From contig NW_014040553.1 of the NCBI RefSeq assembly GCF_001186125.1, positions 218,359 to 245,935 of the forward strand: a stretch of 27,577 bases of DNA, in the 5' to 3' direction. The notes under the pieces are model-generated. The model did not search any database, was not told the origin of the DNA, and saw only the letters and a list, made by a program, of their open reading frames with translations. The position numbers and the translations under genes were made by a program. This DNA comes from Sphaeroforma arctica JP610 (Eukaryota > Opisthokonta > Ichthyosporea > Ichthyophonida). Of the stretch, positions 13,601 to 24,100 are shown in pieces. How positions within the stretch are numbered: position 1 is the first letter of the stretch; each line of letters starts with the position of its first letter.

Positions 13601-16600
13601 ATTTTCAGGCGATTTATCTGACTCAGGCTAACAAGCATACTGGTCGAGTCGCAAGTCGGGGGCTGTGGCACAGGATCACTCGACCGTCCCAACCACTTAT
13701 AAGCAAATGCAGAGGATATAGCTCGCAGAATGTCGTGCGGCTCTCTGCGTGGCTGTGGGACATCGACTGTTGTGGTTGCAGTAGTTGAATCACTTGCTGG
13801 TGAGGGTTCGTATAGTGTAAGCAGCAGCTCGACGATGAGAGATTCAGGATCGTCGGTTATGATTTCGAGACATCGGTGTGCTCCAATATCCTTGTAAAGC
13901 TCGGCAAAACTTTCGTCAGAATAACTGCAAGGTGGTGAAGTTGACAGAGAATTTCGATGTGACCCATTCCGACAAAACCCTGTCATACACATTTGTTTGA
14001 GCACTGGCTGATGAGAACGACATGTAGCTTCCGAGTAGACCGTAACCACGATCATACCATACGCACAACACAGTAGAGAACAGATAAGCGACGAGCGGGG
14101 GTTTAGAAGCACAATGAGACAGTAGGAGATAAAAACGCAGTCATATACTGCATACCCCTCACTGCAGAGTTGAGGCAAGGCAAAAGCGTGCACCTTGGGG
14201 AAGTTCTCCAGCAAAAGATCGGCGCACTGCTTACAAAACAGCTTGGCAACCCGGTCCAGCAGGTTTGTTGTTCCCTTGTAAAAGAACAGCGCCACGATAT
14301 CGCTGATGAATTCGGTAGAGAGAGACCGAAACGAGCTGAAACCTAAAGCCGGAGCCGGAAAATCTTCCAATATGATATCAAACTTGTACACCCAGTCATA
14401 GAGAGCGAAAGGGACGAATTCCGCGTAGATCTCTTCGGGGGTGCTATAATCAAGTAGTAAGGAAAAACCAAGGATTTCGTCAACCACCAGCGTGTAGGGG
14501 GCCTTGTGATGTCCCACCCACAGCATAAACGAGAAGCAGATCTTCGCCACGCACTGACAGCGAGTTCCCACCAGCATGAGATTATGCATGCTTGTTTCTA
14601 GTACACTTGCACTGATACGATCGGTTCCAACTGTGGACTGCAACCGTTCCTCTATATCTCGCCTGAAGGCTGTGATGTATACGACTTGACTCTCGTCCGA
14701 GCGCAGCCGCAGGAAGGGGCTTAGGACTTCCCCGGCGAGTACACGAAGTTGGAAACTGCTATCAAATAGTGCCGCTTCGATTACCTGGAAAAAGCGAAAA
14801 CTCATCCGTTAATTTGAAATTTGGCCACGCACAAAATAGGTGAGTACCATAATGCAAGCTACCATTAAAGCTAAAGCTATCTGTATCTGAAAACATTCAA
14901 TTGGTATATTAACACATATCGCATCGAATCTACATGCATTTCAATGTTTGAATGACACAGAAAAAACGGGTAGCGTAGTAAAACATAGATATAGATTTTG
15001 AAACTTTCTCGCCAAGCGACAGAGCTCAGATGAACAGGAAAAAATTATGCAATAATCACAAACTCGCAATTCAGTTAAAATACAGGGCAATTAACAAAAA
15101 TGCAAATTGATGGTGCATTCCACATTTCTCGGAGAAAGTTATAATCCTGTAAACACATAAATTCATATGCATATTTACAGCAACTTGACCTATGTCTGAT
15201 CCTCTGCTGTGTAATGATTGTTGCGTACGCAAAAATTGTAGACAGCGACGTCAATTATTACATCCCGACCAGAAGACCGATTTCTACTTGTTGCATCCAT
15301 ATTTAAACATAGTCCGATGATCGCACAACCCTCAGTCGAATTAATAAGCGCCTGTCGTTCACAGCTGAAGAGTCACGGTGGAACACAAATCAAAGGATTG
15401 ATACCAATATTTGTGGTACCAATTTTGCGATACAAAGCAAATAAACAAACGTATGCACTGCTCAACATTTCATTATCATACCTCTCCAATAGTGATTATC
15501 ACTTCAGCTCCTGGAGTCTCAGAGCTGATATCAACACCGGAGATTGGCAGAAAAGCAAGAAAGTAACCACAGCAACGCAGATATAGAAGACGCTCAGGCC
15601 CGACCAACATTTGCTCATTGAACAAGTGATTGAACCCTGTATCCAGTAGAAATACCAGGATACTATAGGCTGAATCCTCTGATGCACACTGCTGCCGTGT
15701 CACACCTGCCGCCATGACCTCTGGAAGGATTTCTGAGATTATAGTAAGCGCATAGAGTTGCATGGGAGGTGTGTTCCAGTGCTGAAGAAAACCCTGGGTG
15801 CCCATCATCACATGATCCGCATAAGTGGCCGGCAAAGCCATAGAGAGTGCATGCCAGAAGGGCATCAGCAACAGAGTAGTCTTGTCACGCACCTCCCTCG
15901 TCAGTGTCTCTCCTAGAGCCATATCGATGTCGGTCGCAACGGCACTTTTACATATACTACCACCGGCTTTCACGCCACCCAAAACAGCTTTCAATGTTCG
16001 CAAAATGGGGATCATGGCCGTCTTGCCATGTATTTCCCGTATCACATCACCGGCTGCGGGGAGAGCCAGACCACCGCGAGATGCAGCATGCACACGCGAT
16101 GGAACTAGACCGGCTGCCTTATACTTCATCCGGCTGTTCGCACTCGATGCAAACTCCGTATCGCTATCACTATCGTCGCCAAAACTGTCATGAGCCTGCA
16201 GCATCCCATTGTTCAGACGGCGTTTCTTCTTACTTCGGGGTTCTACAGAATTGTCCTGGGCCACTACTACAGTAAAGTCCCACGGCAGTCTGACTGCTGC
16301 GAGGCAGATATTACTTACATCGCTCAGCAATTGGGTACAAGACAACTCTACTATGGTTTGAAGGGTTTCGATCATCCCTATACAAGTGTCCTCGCCATCC
16401 CAAGTTGCGTGCATGTGATCCTCAAGGTTGTCGTGGGCACAAGGTATATTAAATAGCATCTCCATCAACTTGGCCGTGCCTTCTAACACGATAGGATTGC
16501 TTTCGGCCAGTCGGAGTGTCGCTACTATCTCCGCCATTCTTGTCGATAAAAGTGTTGTGAGGGGGTGCCCTGGGGCTAAGATCATACCACCCAAGTGCAC

Positions 16601-19600
16601 GGACATGGCTGTATACGTCAACAGTATCGCAATATGGCCAAACTTGTAAGGTAGTCCAGTTGAATCATCGCGAATCGCAATATCACGTTCATTGGTGCTT
16701 GAAGAGGATGCTGGCATCGGCGTCTCTTCTCCTTTTTTCTCTGCTGCATAGAGCGTTTCTAGCACTTGAGTTTCCAGCGCTGGTATCACAGTAGGCGACA
16801 GTCTACATGATTCCTGCTCCCTCTGCTCCATCTGTGTTGTAGGTGACTCGCTCAGAATGACACCAACACCCTCATCGAGTGCAAACATTCCGTTTACCAG
16901 GCTCAGCATCTTCTCCTCCCAGCGTACATTGTCCCTATCCAACGAAGGCAATAACGTGCACAACTTCATATACTTTCTCGTATGTTGCTGTGTTCTTTCC
17001 ACTCGAGGAGTAACCCCTAGATAACTATAACAGCCATCCGCCTCGCCACCTTCCATCACGCCATCTGCTAATTTTTCCGGACAAAAGAATTGTGCCCCAT
17101 TCTGGTACGATAGTGCAAAAAGTGCTGCACCAATGGCCTGGGCATCGCCCATTGTTAAGTCCGGGGCTTCTCTAGTATATTCTCCACCAGGTCGTCGGCT
17201 ACGCTGTGCATCTTTGGGCGAGTTTTGCAGGGCTGACAAAAGCCAGGCGGTCAATTTAGGCTTCACAGATGACCCTCCTAGTGCTAGCACATCGCTAAGA
17301 AGCACGTTCGTGCCCATATCTCCGCTACTTCCAGTATGCTGAGCCGAAGTATTCCCCTCCAAACGGATGACCAACATCACAAGATCGACAGATACACGGG
17401 TAGGCTTGGCCCCAGCTGTATGCAACATATCCACTAACTGATCAAGCAGTTCAGCAATCGCGCCTGCTGCCGGCAAGCGCTGCTGCACGATACTCTGCAA
17501 AGAATACAACACATTATTCGTGCACACCTGTTGCTTCTCACCGAAGAGACCCACCCCGGCGCTGGCGACCCTGCGATAGGCTGCTACCAGTTCAGATACC
17601 ACCTTTCCCCACAATTCAGTTTGGACTTCTACCATTTCACCCCGGTAATCGCAGGCCATCGCCAAACCCTCGAGTGCATACGCGGCAGCAGAAACGCGTT
17701 CTGTCTCGTTCTTTGTTTGGTGACTTTTTGCGAGTACCTCTACCATTGTGCGGATCCATCCTATCTTGCACTCAGCCGACAAACTGGGAAACTTTACAGC
17801 CAACGCCCTTGTGATTCCGATCGCGAGGAGATCACCACTCACCAACTCTTGAGCCAACTCTACAGGCCCTAAAAGCGCGTTTGATGGCGCAAAAGACCTA
17901 CTATTTGAGGGCAGAGTTGTATCGAAATCCGTAATACCCAGATCAAGATCCAGTTCTATGCCTTCCGCAGGGTGCGATATAGTGCCGCCAGATTGACTCT
18001 GGGCCTTTCCAGGGGGCATATCATCAACATACATGGTAGTCGACATGCCGGGAAAGAAACACTCAGGTGCCCGGAAGAACAGAACGTCCGCGGCCATGTC
18101 CATGTAGCACTGGTGCTCATAGGCAGATATGGTACTGTACGTCGATGTTGTTGTACGTCTACCAATGAACGGCACGGCGTTGTGTACCCGAGAGGTACGT
18201 TCCACGTGTTCACCTAAATCGCGCAGCACACATTTGTACACTCCATCTTCGCTCGGTATCTCCTTAAGTACTACGTTGGTAATGTGTCTGTCTAAAGGAA
18301 CTACTCGGGACCCAGCAGGTCGGTGCGAAGTGGCCGGACTAGGCGATTGAGATGGTCGAGCGGGCCTATAGAATCTCATTCGAAAACGTATGTACTGTAC
18401 GATTTCATGTTTCAGCTCAACTCTGCGGGTATCCCACAAGGATACAAGGTTTGGGGAGACATAGGAATCCAACTTCCTAACTACACCAGGCAGATCCAAT
18501 GCTACCGCCTGGCAGAAGTGAGTGGCCGCATTGAGCATCAGTTTAGTCGAGAGACCCTCCCCGCAATTAGCTTTGAAGAAGGCTGTGAGGCAGCTTGTAA
18601 CATACCTGGCTACACTCGCGAGTCGAATACCCTCATAATAAATCAACGCATGAACCACCTTGCACAGATTCTCTCTATCGCGCGGTGAAGTATTGTCACG
18701 CAATGTCGTGGCGAAGAATGAGAACATCTTCGTCCAGTCGCTGTCACTAATGGTGCCGATGTAGTCAATCACTGGTAGTATATACTCTGATAACATTCCT
18801 CGATAGATCGACAGGACGGGTATGGCACCGTACGCAGCTTCACCGGTTATAATCGGTGTGATGTGCTCACTGACAAGTTTTTCCATACTCTCCATAGGAA
18901 TAAGTGGGTATCCGTGGCGTGCCGAGAGTTTCAGCACCAAGCGTAACAGCTCGCATGCTTCCCGCAGATTCTTGTAGGGATCAGCCGTGGCCTTCTTCTT
19001 CTTTGCAATGGTAGCCTCTTTGTCCACACAGGTGACCACAGCGTTTGCTACTTCCTGAATAGTGGTATAAAAATGGTAAGTAATCACATAACTGTTCACA
19101 TACTGTTATCCTTTATCCTTGTCCGATAAAAAACTTAGATACCAGGGGAACGAAGCACATGCCACTTTACACAGAGAGGCTTCGCAGTATTGTACAACTA
19201 AGCATAAAAAAATCTGCTACTCTGATACTATCTGAGCTAGCGGGCTACCTAGTACGAACATCCCTATAGCAAAAAAGGACACAATCGATCATATAGGGGC
19301 AATGCCTAGATCGAGCGCACTGAATACTATGCGCACCATTAAAACAAAGCTATGCATTTGTATGCGTTGTTAGACTGGCACGTCAACAAAACGTACATCA
19401 CCTTTTGGCTGCAAACATTGATTGATTGAATGATTAAGAGGGTACGCCGATTGATATGGATACCAGATTGTTACAAACAGAAACACACTCACTCAAGCAC
19501 ATATCATTTCGGGATTAAATTTTCACACACTAAGAAACTTCAATTGTCCCATATGAAGTGTATAACCTTCTCAACCACTACATACGCCTTAAAGACAACG

Positions 19601-20387
19601 ACTTAACAGTGGTTTAAATAATTCCACGATTTTATCAGATCATCAATTTTGTGAAATCCATTTTGATTGTTAGTAAGGGTTGCATCTTTCTTTACAACCG
19701 TGCCTGATGCTAATGACCGTTTCAACTTTCACATCTACGTTGGTATATGTATTAATAAGCGAGAAAAAAGGCAGTACGTGCATCACTAGACAGCGCTGTT
19801 ATCCAGACATAATTGGAGGATCTTTCAATATATCAAACTCACACTTATACGAAGGTCATATCGTAAACAGACAACAAAATTATATCGAAATAGCTACTGT
19901 ACACTATGTTCAAGGGTTTGAAGCTAATAGGATGCGCGAGACCATTATAATCATGTATTTATGTGCCACGAAAGAAGCTGTATCCAGGCTGCTACCGATT
20001 ATTGAACTAGCATCTCATAGGCATTTTCACTCTAGCCTATCTTCAATAACTGGCCACGTAAGGTGTGATGGCAATGTAGTTTAGCAAGCACCCAGGTACG
20101 TATGATTCCTTACATGTGCACACCTGAGCTTATACGCACACAAAACAAATACACACATAAGACACAGATTTATATAAAATAAACCTGGTGATACACATAC
20201 AAGAGAACACACATACCTGCCACATAACATGCCGGTCGTTGTCTCGTACAGTGTTGCTGTCGAATCTATCTAGATCGCCAGCACTGTCCAGAAGAAGTGT
20301 AAGTTGACTCCTAGCGTCCGCCCGAGTCTTTACCAAATCAGCGTGCAGTCTCTCGAACGTGCTACGATAGTCGAGATCCCAATCCAT
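302..20387 (-). CDS. ATM: ATM/Tel1 serine/threonine protein kinase, complete, 23 coding exons
   Basis: PI3K-related kinase that in other eukaryotes is recruited by MRE11-RAD50-NBS1 to DNA double-strand breaks and phosphorylates SQ/TQ sites in the nucleus. Coding exons, high to low coordinate: 20387-20217, 19054-15482, 14784-14156, 13924-13492, 13340-13206, 13072-11207, 10965-9821, 9511-9187, 8929-8621, 8239-8006, 7603-7523, 6961-6846, 6459-6321, 6106-6026, 5469-5344, 4997-4941, 4462-4265, 3861-3666, 3142-2856, 2186-1932, 1649-1518, 1201-1112, 361-302. Every junction is GT-AG and the phases join without a stop, giving about 3545 residues against 3056 in human. The start ATG has A at -3 and G at +4. 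Orthology to ATM rather than ATR or mTOR rests on collinear similarity over the whole length, including GSCLGEVG in exon 6 and the end GWQAWV. Least certain are the junction of exons 7 and 8 and the start of exon 22. Confidence 0.96.
1932..4997 (-). other. ATM: ATM PI3K-type kinase domain (exons 16-20)
   Basis: Exon 16 encodes only 19 residues ending DPIMQVK. Exon 17 carries the glycine-rich and lysine segment: [20 protein letters not shown], with the ATP-binding lysine near residue 3199. Exon 18 starts DAVMQQVF and contains [13 protein letters not shown]. Exon 19 holds the catalytic loop [12 protein letters not shown], with catalytic Asp near 3356, His near 3358 and Asn near 3361. Exon 20 has the metal-binding HIDLG (Asp near 3375) and the activation segment [20 protein letters not shown]. 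All catalytic residues are present, so the kinase should be active. The segment [11 protein letters not shown], joined across intron 18, matches human GAHKRYRPNDF and fixes that splice phase. Introns 2187-2855, 3143-3665, 3862-4264, 4463-4940 and 4998-5343 hold nothing I recognise. Confidence 0.96.
5344..10965 (-). other. ATM: ATM FAT domain (exons 7-15)
   Basis: The FAT domain is a helical collar around the kinase. Exon 6 ends LDIDYKK and exon 7 opens [17 protein letters not shown], which together align without gaps to human LDLNYLEVAKVAQSCAAHF. Further matches are [54 protein letters not shown] (exon 7), [15 protein letters not shown] and [15 protein letters not shown] (exon 8), [18 protein letters not shown] (exon 9), [18 protein letters not shown] (exon 12), [17 protein letters not shown] (exon 13) and [13 protein letters not shown] (exon 14). 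Exons 11-15 are only 81-139 bases each and were found by conservation and splice sites. Introns over 300 bases here (9512-9820, 8240-8620, 7604-8005, 6962-7522, 6460-6845) hold nothing recognisable apart from a short TAAA run near 7239-7256. Intron 14 (5470-6025) is treated separately. Confidence 0.9.
5470..6025 (-). other. ATM intron 14, with a plus-strand open frame
   Basis: A 556-base intron (donor GTTTGA, acceptor TGTTTAG) between exons ending SSMDK and beginning VNAAKK. On the plus strand a frame is open from 5717 to a TGA at 5957-5959, with an ATG at 5792 giving 55 residues. No ATM exon is needed here. See findings for the plus-strand frame. Confidence 0.6.
14785..15481 (-). other. ATM intron 2, no recognisable content
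   Basis: A 697-base AT-rich intron between the giant exon 2 and exon 3 (donor GTATGA, acceptor TTTCCAG). The flanking coding frames join in phase 0 as ITIGE|VIEAALF, and the joined sequence continues to align with human ATM, so no coding exon appears to be missing. I see no repeat or gene in it. Confidence 0.7.
19055..20216 (-). other. ATM intron 1, largest intron, with an unexplained plus-strand open frame
   Basis: A 1162-base intron between the 57-codon first exon and the giant second exon (donor GTATGT, acceptor TATTCAG). The join [12 protein letters not shown] keeps alignment with human ATM, so nothing conserved is missing. On the plus strand 19680-20084 is open for 134 codons without an initiating ATG at its 5' end; the product resembles nothing I know and is likely chance. 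Confidence 0.7.
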
Positions 20388-20771
20388 GATGTCAATACAA
20401 ACGTGTTGTTACCCCACATAAGTATGAAATAGCTAACTACTGCTCTAACGCTCCGAATCTCTTACATTCTCCGACCGACCATGTCCTAACGCATGCAATA
20501 CTATGAACTATCCTACAATGATTCATTTGCACTCTGGAAAAGTCCTACATGGTTTACGCTGTGTGCCAGACCTTACAGTTACGTGTGTAGCTCTGGCAGC
20601 AGGGCCAAATAATGTTGATCTTTTATGATAACACGAAAGCTGACAGCATATTGCATTTATCTGTACAATTTACTGAATTTTCATTTGTGAACGTGATTTA
20701 GCGATGCCCGCGAAAACTCGATCCGACTATATTAGGTAGGCGGGAGAATCATCAATTATTCAAGCCGTTGT

Positions 20772-20880
20772 CCTGAGAGTGGCTGAGACTTTAGACTTTG
20801 AGACCGGATAGGCTGAGACAGTTGAGAGTTGAGACTTGAGAGTTGAGTCTTGAGAGGTGAGACAGTTGAGACTTGAGAGG
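20772..20880. repeat. Degenerate GAGA-rich tandem repeat
   Basis: About 110 bases built from short imperfect units related to TTGAGAC, TTGAGAG and CTGAGAC, for example GTTGAGACTTGAGAG seen twice with variants. The plus strand is strongly G/A/T-biased with very few C residues. It sits in the region between the ATM and LRR1 start codons. It looks like a local minisatellite rather than part of a transposon. Confidence 0.85.
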
Positions 20881-20885
20881 CTATC

Positions 20886-20892
20886 TATAAAA
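20886..20892 (+). promoter_or_regulatory. TATA-like box upstream of LRR1
   Basis: TATAAAA about 285 bases before the LRR1 ATG, followed by a second AT-rich match TATAAATA at 20899-20906. The sequence is moderately AT-rich, so such matches occur by chance, and whether this organism relies on TATA boxes is unknown. Confidence 0.2.
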
Positions 20893-21177
20893 CATAAATA
20901 TAAATATGAATGAACGTTTGACTGCTCAGAGTTCGTGATTCCACCACCGGGAAGCAGCATATTGTTGTTTATCTCAACGATAGACACTATATCGCACTTA
21001 CTGCATACCATATGTAAGCGGCCGTGGCCTGTAAATAATCCAATCCACGCTTCACTTATGAAGTAAACACTCATCAATGCAGCGTAAAGTATCATTCTTA
21101 CGCGTGAGAGATTGAAATAAATCAGGATATGCAGCTGAGATAGCAATATTGAAGACAAAAATCCGGAATCAAACACA

Positions 21178-24100
21178 ATGAGGATCGCTTGCAAAGTGCA
21201 AGTAGAAGCTATGAGCAGTAAAGGACCGCAGAAGTCTGGACGGTTGCTGAAGTCTATCTTGATTGTGGTGAGTGTACAGAACAAAATCATCAAGCAAATG
21301 TTATATAAGACTTATAACGAGATTGTTTCGAAGTTCGTTTGATGACTGTGGTCAATTAGAATAAATAGGTGGGACGCCTAGGTCAAAGATTTTTTTTTAA
21401 CCAAACTATTCGCCCGCGGTAGTAACTGATAGAAGTTCCAGTGTCCAACTTCTGTTCAATTGCTTTTGTGTGATACAGGGTCGTGAACAGACACGGTCGG
21501 CATTCCGCAAGACCAATCAGTTGACTCTGATGCTCTGCACTTCGAACAACAGCGGCACTCAGTATCAGGTATACTCTGTTGCGTGCAGTCAAATTGACCA
21601 ATACCTTTGTTATATTACTCGCAGGTACACGCAAACGTTTCTGTACTCATAGATGGCATGTTCTTATATTTATCCCAGCTTGGCCAACACTTTATGTCAC
21701 ATTAATCGCAGACACATTCGTACTTTGTCTTTCATGCAGAGACATGTTATCTATGCTATATGAGTTTTACGTGTGATTCCAAGTCATGCGTGTTCCTCGT
21801 TCCAAATGCCATTTCTGACATTTCGACGTCTGATGTCACTTGCAGTTACAAGGCAATGTCGATCGTGTCCATGGGGCCTTTGTGAAAGATGGAAAGATGT
21901 CTTTCTCCTTGAAGAAACCAAACTATCGCTTCGTCATCAGCGGTGTAAGACCATTTATTGACTCTTTACATGTTAAATGAACCGTTTCAATAATTTGGTT
22001 AGTAAGAGCTGCCTGTCGTATGCGCCGTGTATCCATTTTGCACCCCTTCGGAGGAGCACTTGGTTCCAACTTGCTGCTTTTGTATCCACTAGGCACCGAG
22101 CGTTTGTTCTCCTTCGAATCCGTAGCTGCATAGTTCTGCAATTAAGACGTATATCTCGAGTATTCTACTTCTCACAATTTTTTTTTAATCACAGGCTATG
22201 CATACTGCCAAATAGCTATTTCGTGATTCGTGTGCTTTTGTTATGTTTTATCACGGTGCGTGCGCATGTAGTCAACAATACGGTATCATTAGATCGCTGA
22301 TACTTATTACACTTTCTGCTGGTGTGTTATATCACACAGGGTGATCCTGAAGATCTGGCCAACTTTGCCAGGATACTGCAGAAAGCGAATAACCACTTCG
22401 AGTCGGTGTTCGATAAAGAGCTGTCTGAGCTAAAATTTGTCGATACAACCGACGTAACTATGGTCCAACGCCTGGTAATCGATGTATGTATTAGTGTGGC
22501 AACCTCTCGGTTCCCCTTGCGGACTGTAAACCTGGGGAGTGGCGTTAAATGGTCCTATCTCTGATTCACATACTGATTGACTGGGCGTCAGTATAGGTGC
22601 GCGAAAGAGGCGAACCGAAAACCCTGCAGAAGAACTCCTACTTTTCCCAGTCCTGCGTGGACAATAGACAATTGGCACATAGCGTATACGCGTTAGGAAG
22701 GTGTCACGTATCTGTTTTTCGTTTGTCTTTCGAGAGATATACTAACTATGCTGTCAACAATGGCGGGTTTATGTCCTGTCAGGCAGAGAAGAATGTACCG
22801 GATGACTTCCCGCCCCGTCTCCAGCATCTCACCATCACCCACCACAACCTTCAGTTTGTAAGTGGCAAGGTTATGGCTATAAGGAATCTGACGAGTCTCG
22901 ATCTGTCCGGCAATGCTATCAGTGCTATTCCTGCTGAACTGGCTAATTCGTTGCCTCGATTAGGTATGTTCCACTTTATACCGCGGTATTTGTAATATAG
23001 TGCTTATTGGAAGCGTGCTATCAAAAACACTGCAGTTGCTGGCCAGGGTGTCAGCAGCTCACCGTCGACACAATTCGGTTGCCTACCAAGTTTATTGTCA
23101 AAGCACTTATCAGAATATAGGGCTGTCCTTGATGAATACAGTGTGTTTGACTCGCCTTGCGAATTATTTGTCTACTTGGATGTCCTGTCGAACTATTATC
23201 GAACATAATCACAAGGATTCTTATCACTGATGTCCAAATGACGCTATGCTTAACAATTTCCTGCAATATTTTCTTGCAACTTCCTCGCAGCTTTGCTCAA
23301 TCTTGGGTATAATAGGATCCGTACCATTCCCGATAAAATCTTCTCACTGCCATTGAAAGTGCTGAATATGGAGCACAATCTGTTAACGAGCCTGAATGAG
23401 ACTTTCTGTAAATTGCAGTCGTTGCGAATGTGCAATGTAAGCCATTGCAAACTGAACTCCTTACCAGAAAGTTTAGGAAGATTAAGAGAGCTGAAACAGC
23501 TGGACCTATCGAATAACCAACTGCAGCACCTGCCGTACACCTTCAAGCACTTGAAACTGGACAGTTTGGCCTTATTTGGAAACCCATTCACCATAGATAC
23601 AAAGGGCAACAAGACGGCGTATACGACACCATTCCCGACACCTTCGTTGATGGAATACTCTGCGCGTCACGCGATTCTAAGGTATGTATTGCGTTTTTGT
23701 TTTATAATTCGATGAGACGAGGCAATGGAATTTAGAACGTCGTGCCATTTGAGTGCCAACTACGTGGCAAACACCTCTTGCAGTATTGTATCTCTACGAA
23801 TGTACTTGATATATTCTAGAGTTTCTGTGGACTCGCTGGCTATTATATTTTAGTCTGGGTGCCCAGCTGTATCTCGGCTGTAAGATGGTCTTCATGGCCG
23901 TGGTCTGAACGCATATTGTTTATGCAATAATTTTGGCTGAAATCGGCCTTCTTACTTTACCTTTTTCAGTGTTTCTAGGATACCCCGACATAAAGTCAGA
24001 TACTACATGCCGCTTGAGCTAGTCTATTATATGAAGCAAGCCCGGCGATGCTCTCAATGCCAATGTCGCATGTTTGATCCGTGCGTGTACAAGCAGCTTG

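Larger units (their letters stand above)
11207..20387 (-). other. ATM: ATM N-terminal helical solenoid (exons 1-6), TAN-like motif at start
   Basis: Exon 1 (57 residues) aligns with the human TAN region: [12 protein letters not shown] is followed by LDRF and VMWQ, where human has RATERKKEVEKF, LDRH and NWDA. Exon 2 is a single 3573-base exon of 1191 residues. Its first 300 residues match the human N-terminal solenoid ([38 protein letters not shown]). Exons 3-4 encode [13 protein letters not shown] and the conserved [12 protein letters not shown]. Exon 5 has only 45 codons. Exon 6 (622 residues) carries [14 protein letters not shown], an ATM signature, and [16 protein letters not shown] basic cluster KKKRR near residue 1000 followed by an acidic DDSDSD stretch could be a nuclear localisation signal beside a CK2-type site. 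Extra length relative to human lies mainly in exon 2 and in Ser-rich loops of exon 6. Confidence 0.93.
20388..21177. promoter_or_regulatory. ATM-LRR1 intergenic region, presumed divergent promoter
   Basis: 790 bases separate the ATM start codon (minus strand, 20387) from the LRR1 start codon (plus strand, 21178). The two genes are head-to-head with nothing convincing between them, so both promoters must lie here, or in upstream non-coding exons I cannot see. It holds a GAGA-rich tandem repeat (20772-20880) and a TATA-like TATAAAA at 20886-20892 on the plus strand. GCCCGCGAAAA at 20706-20716 matches seven of eight positions of an E2F core read on the minus strand; that is weak evidence. The transcription starts cannot be placed by eye. 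Confidence 0.6.

Noticed and set aside
15825-18688. Several plus-strand open frames of 70-123 codons
   Set aside because: All lie opposite the 1191-codon ATM exon 2 and have no features of their own.
23250-23612. 120-codon minus-strand open frame
   Set aside because: Antisense to the leucine-rich repeats of LRR1 exon 6.
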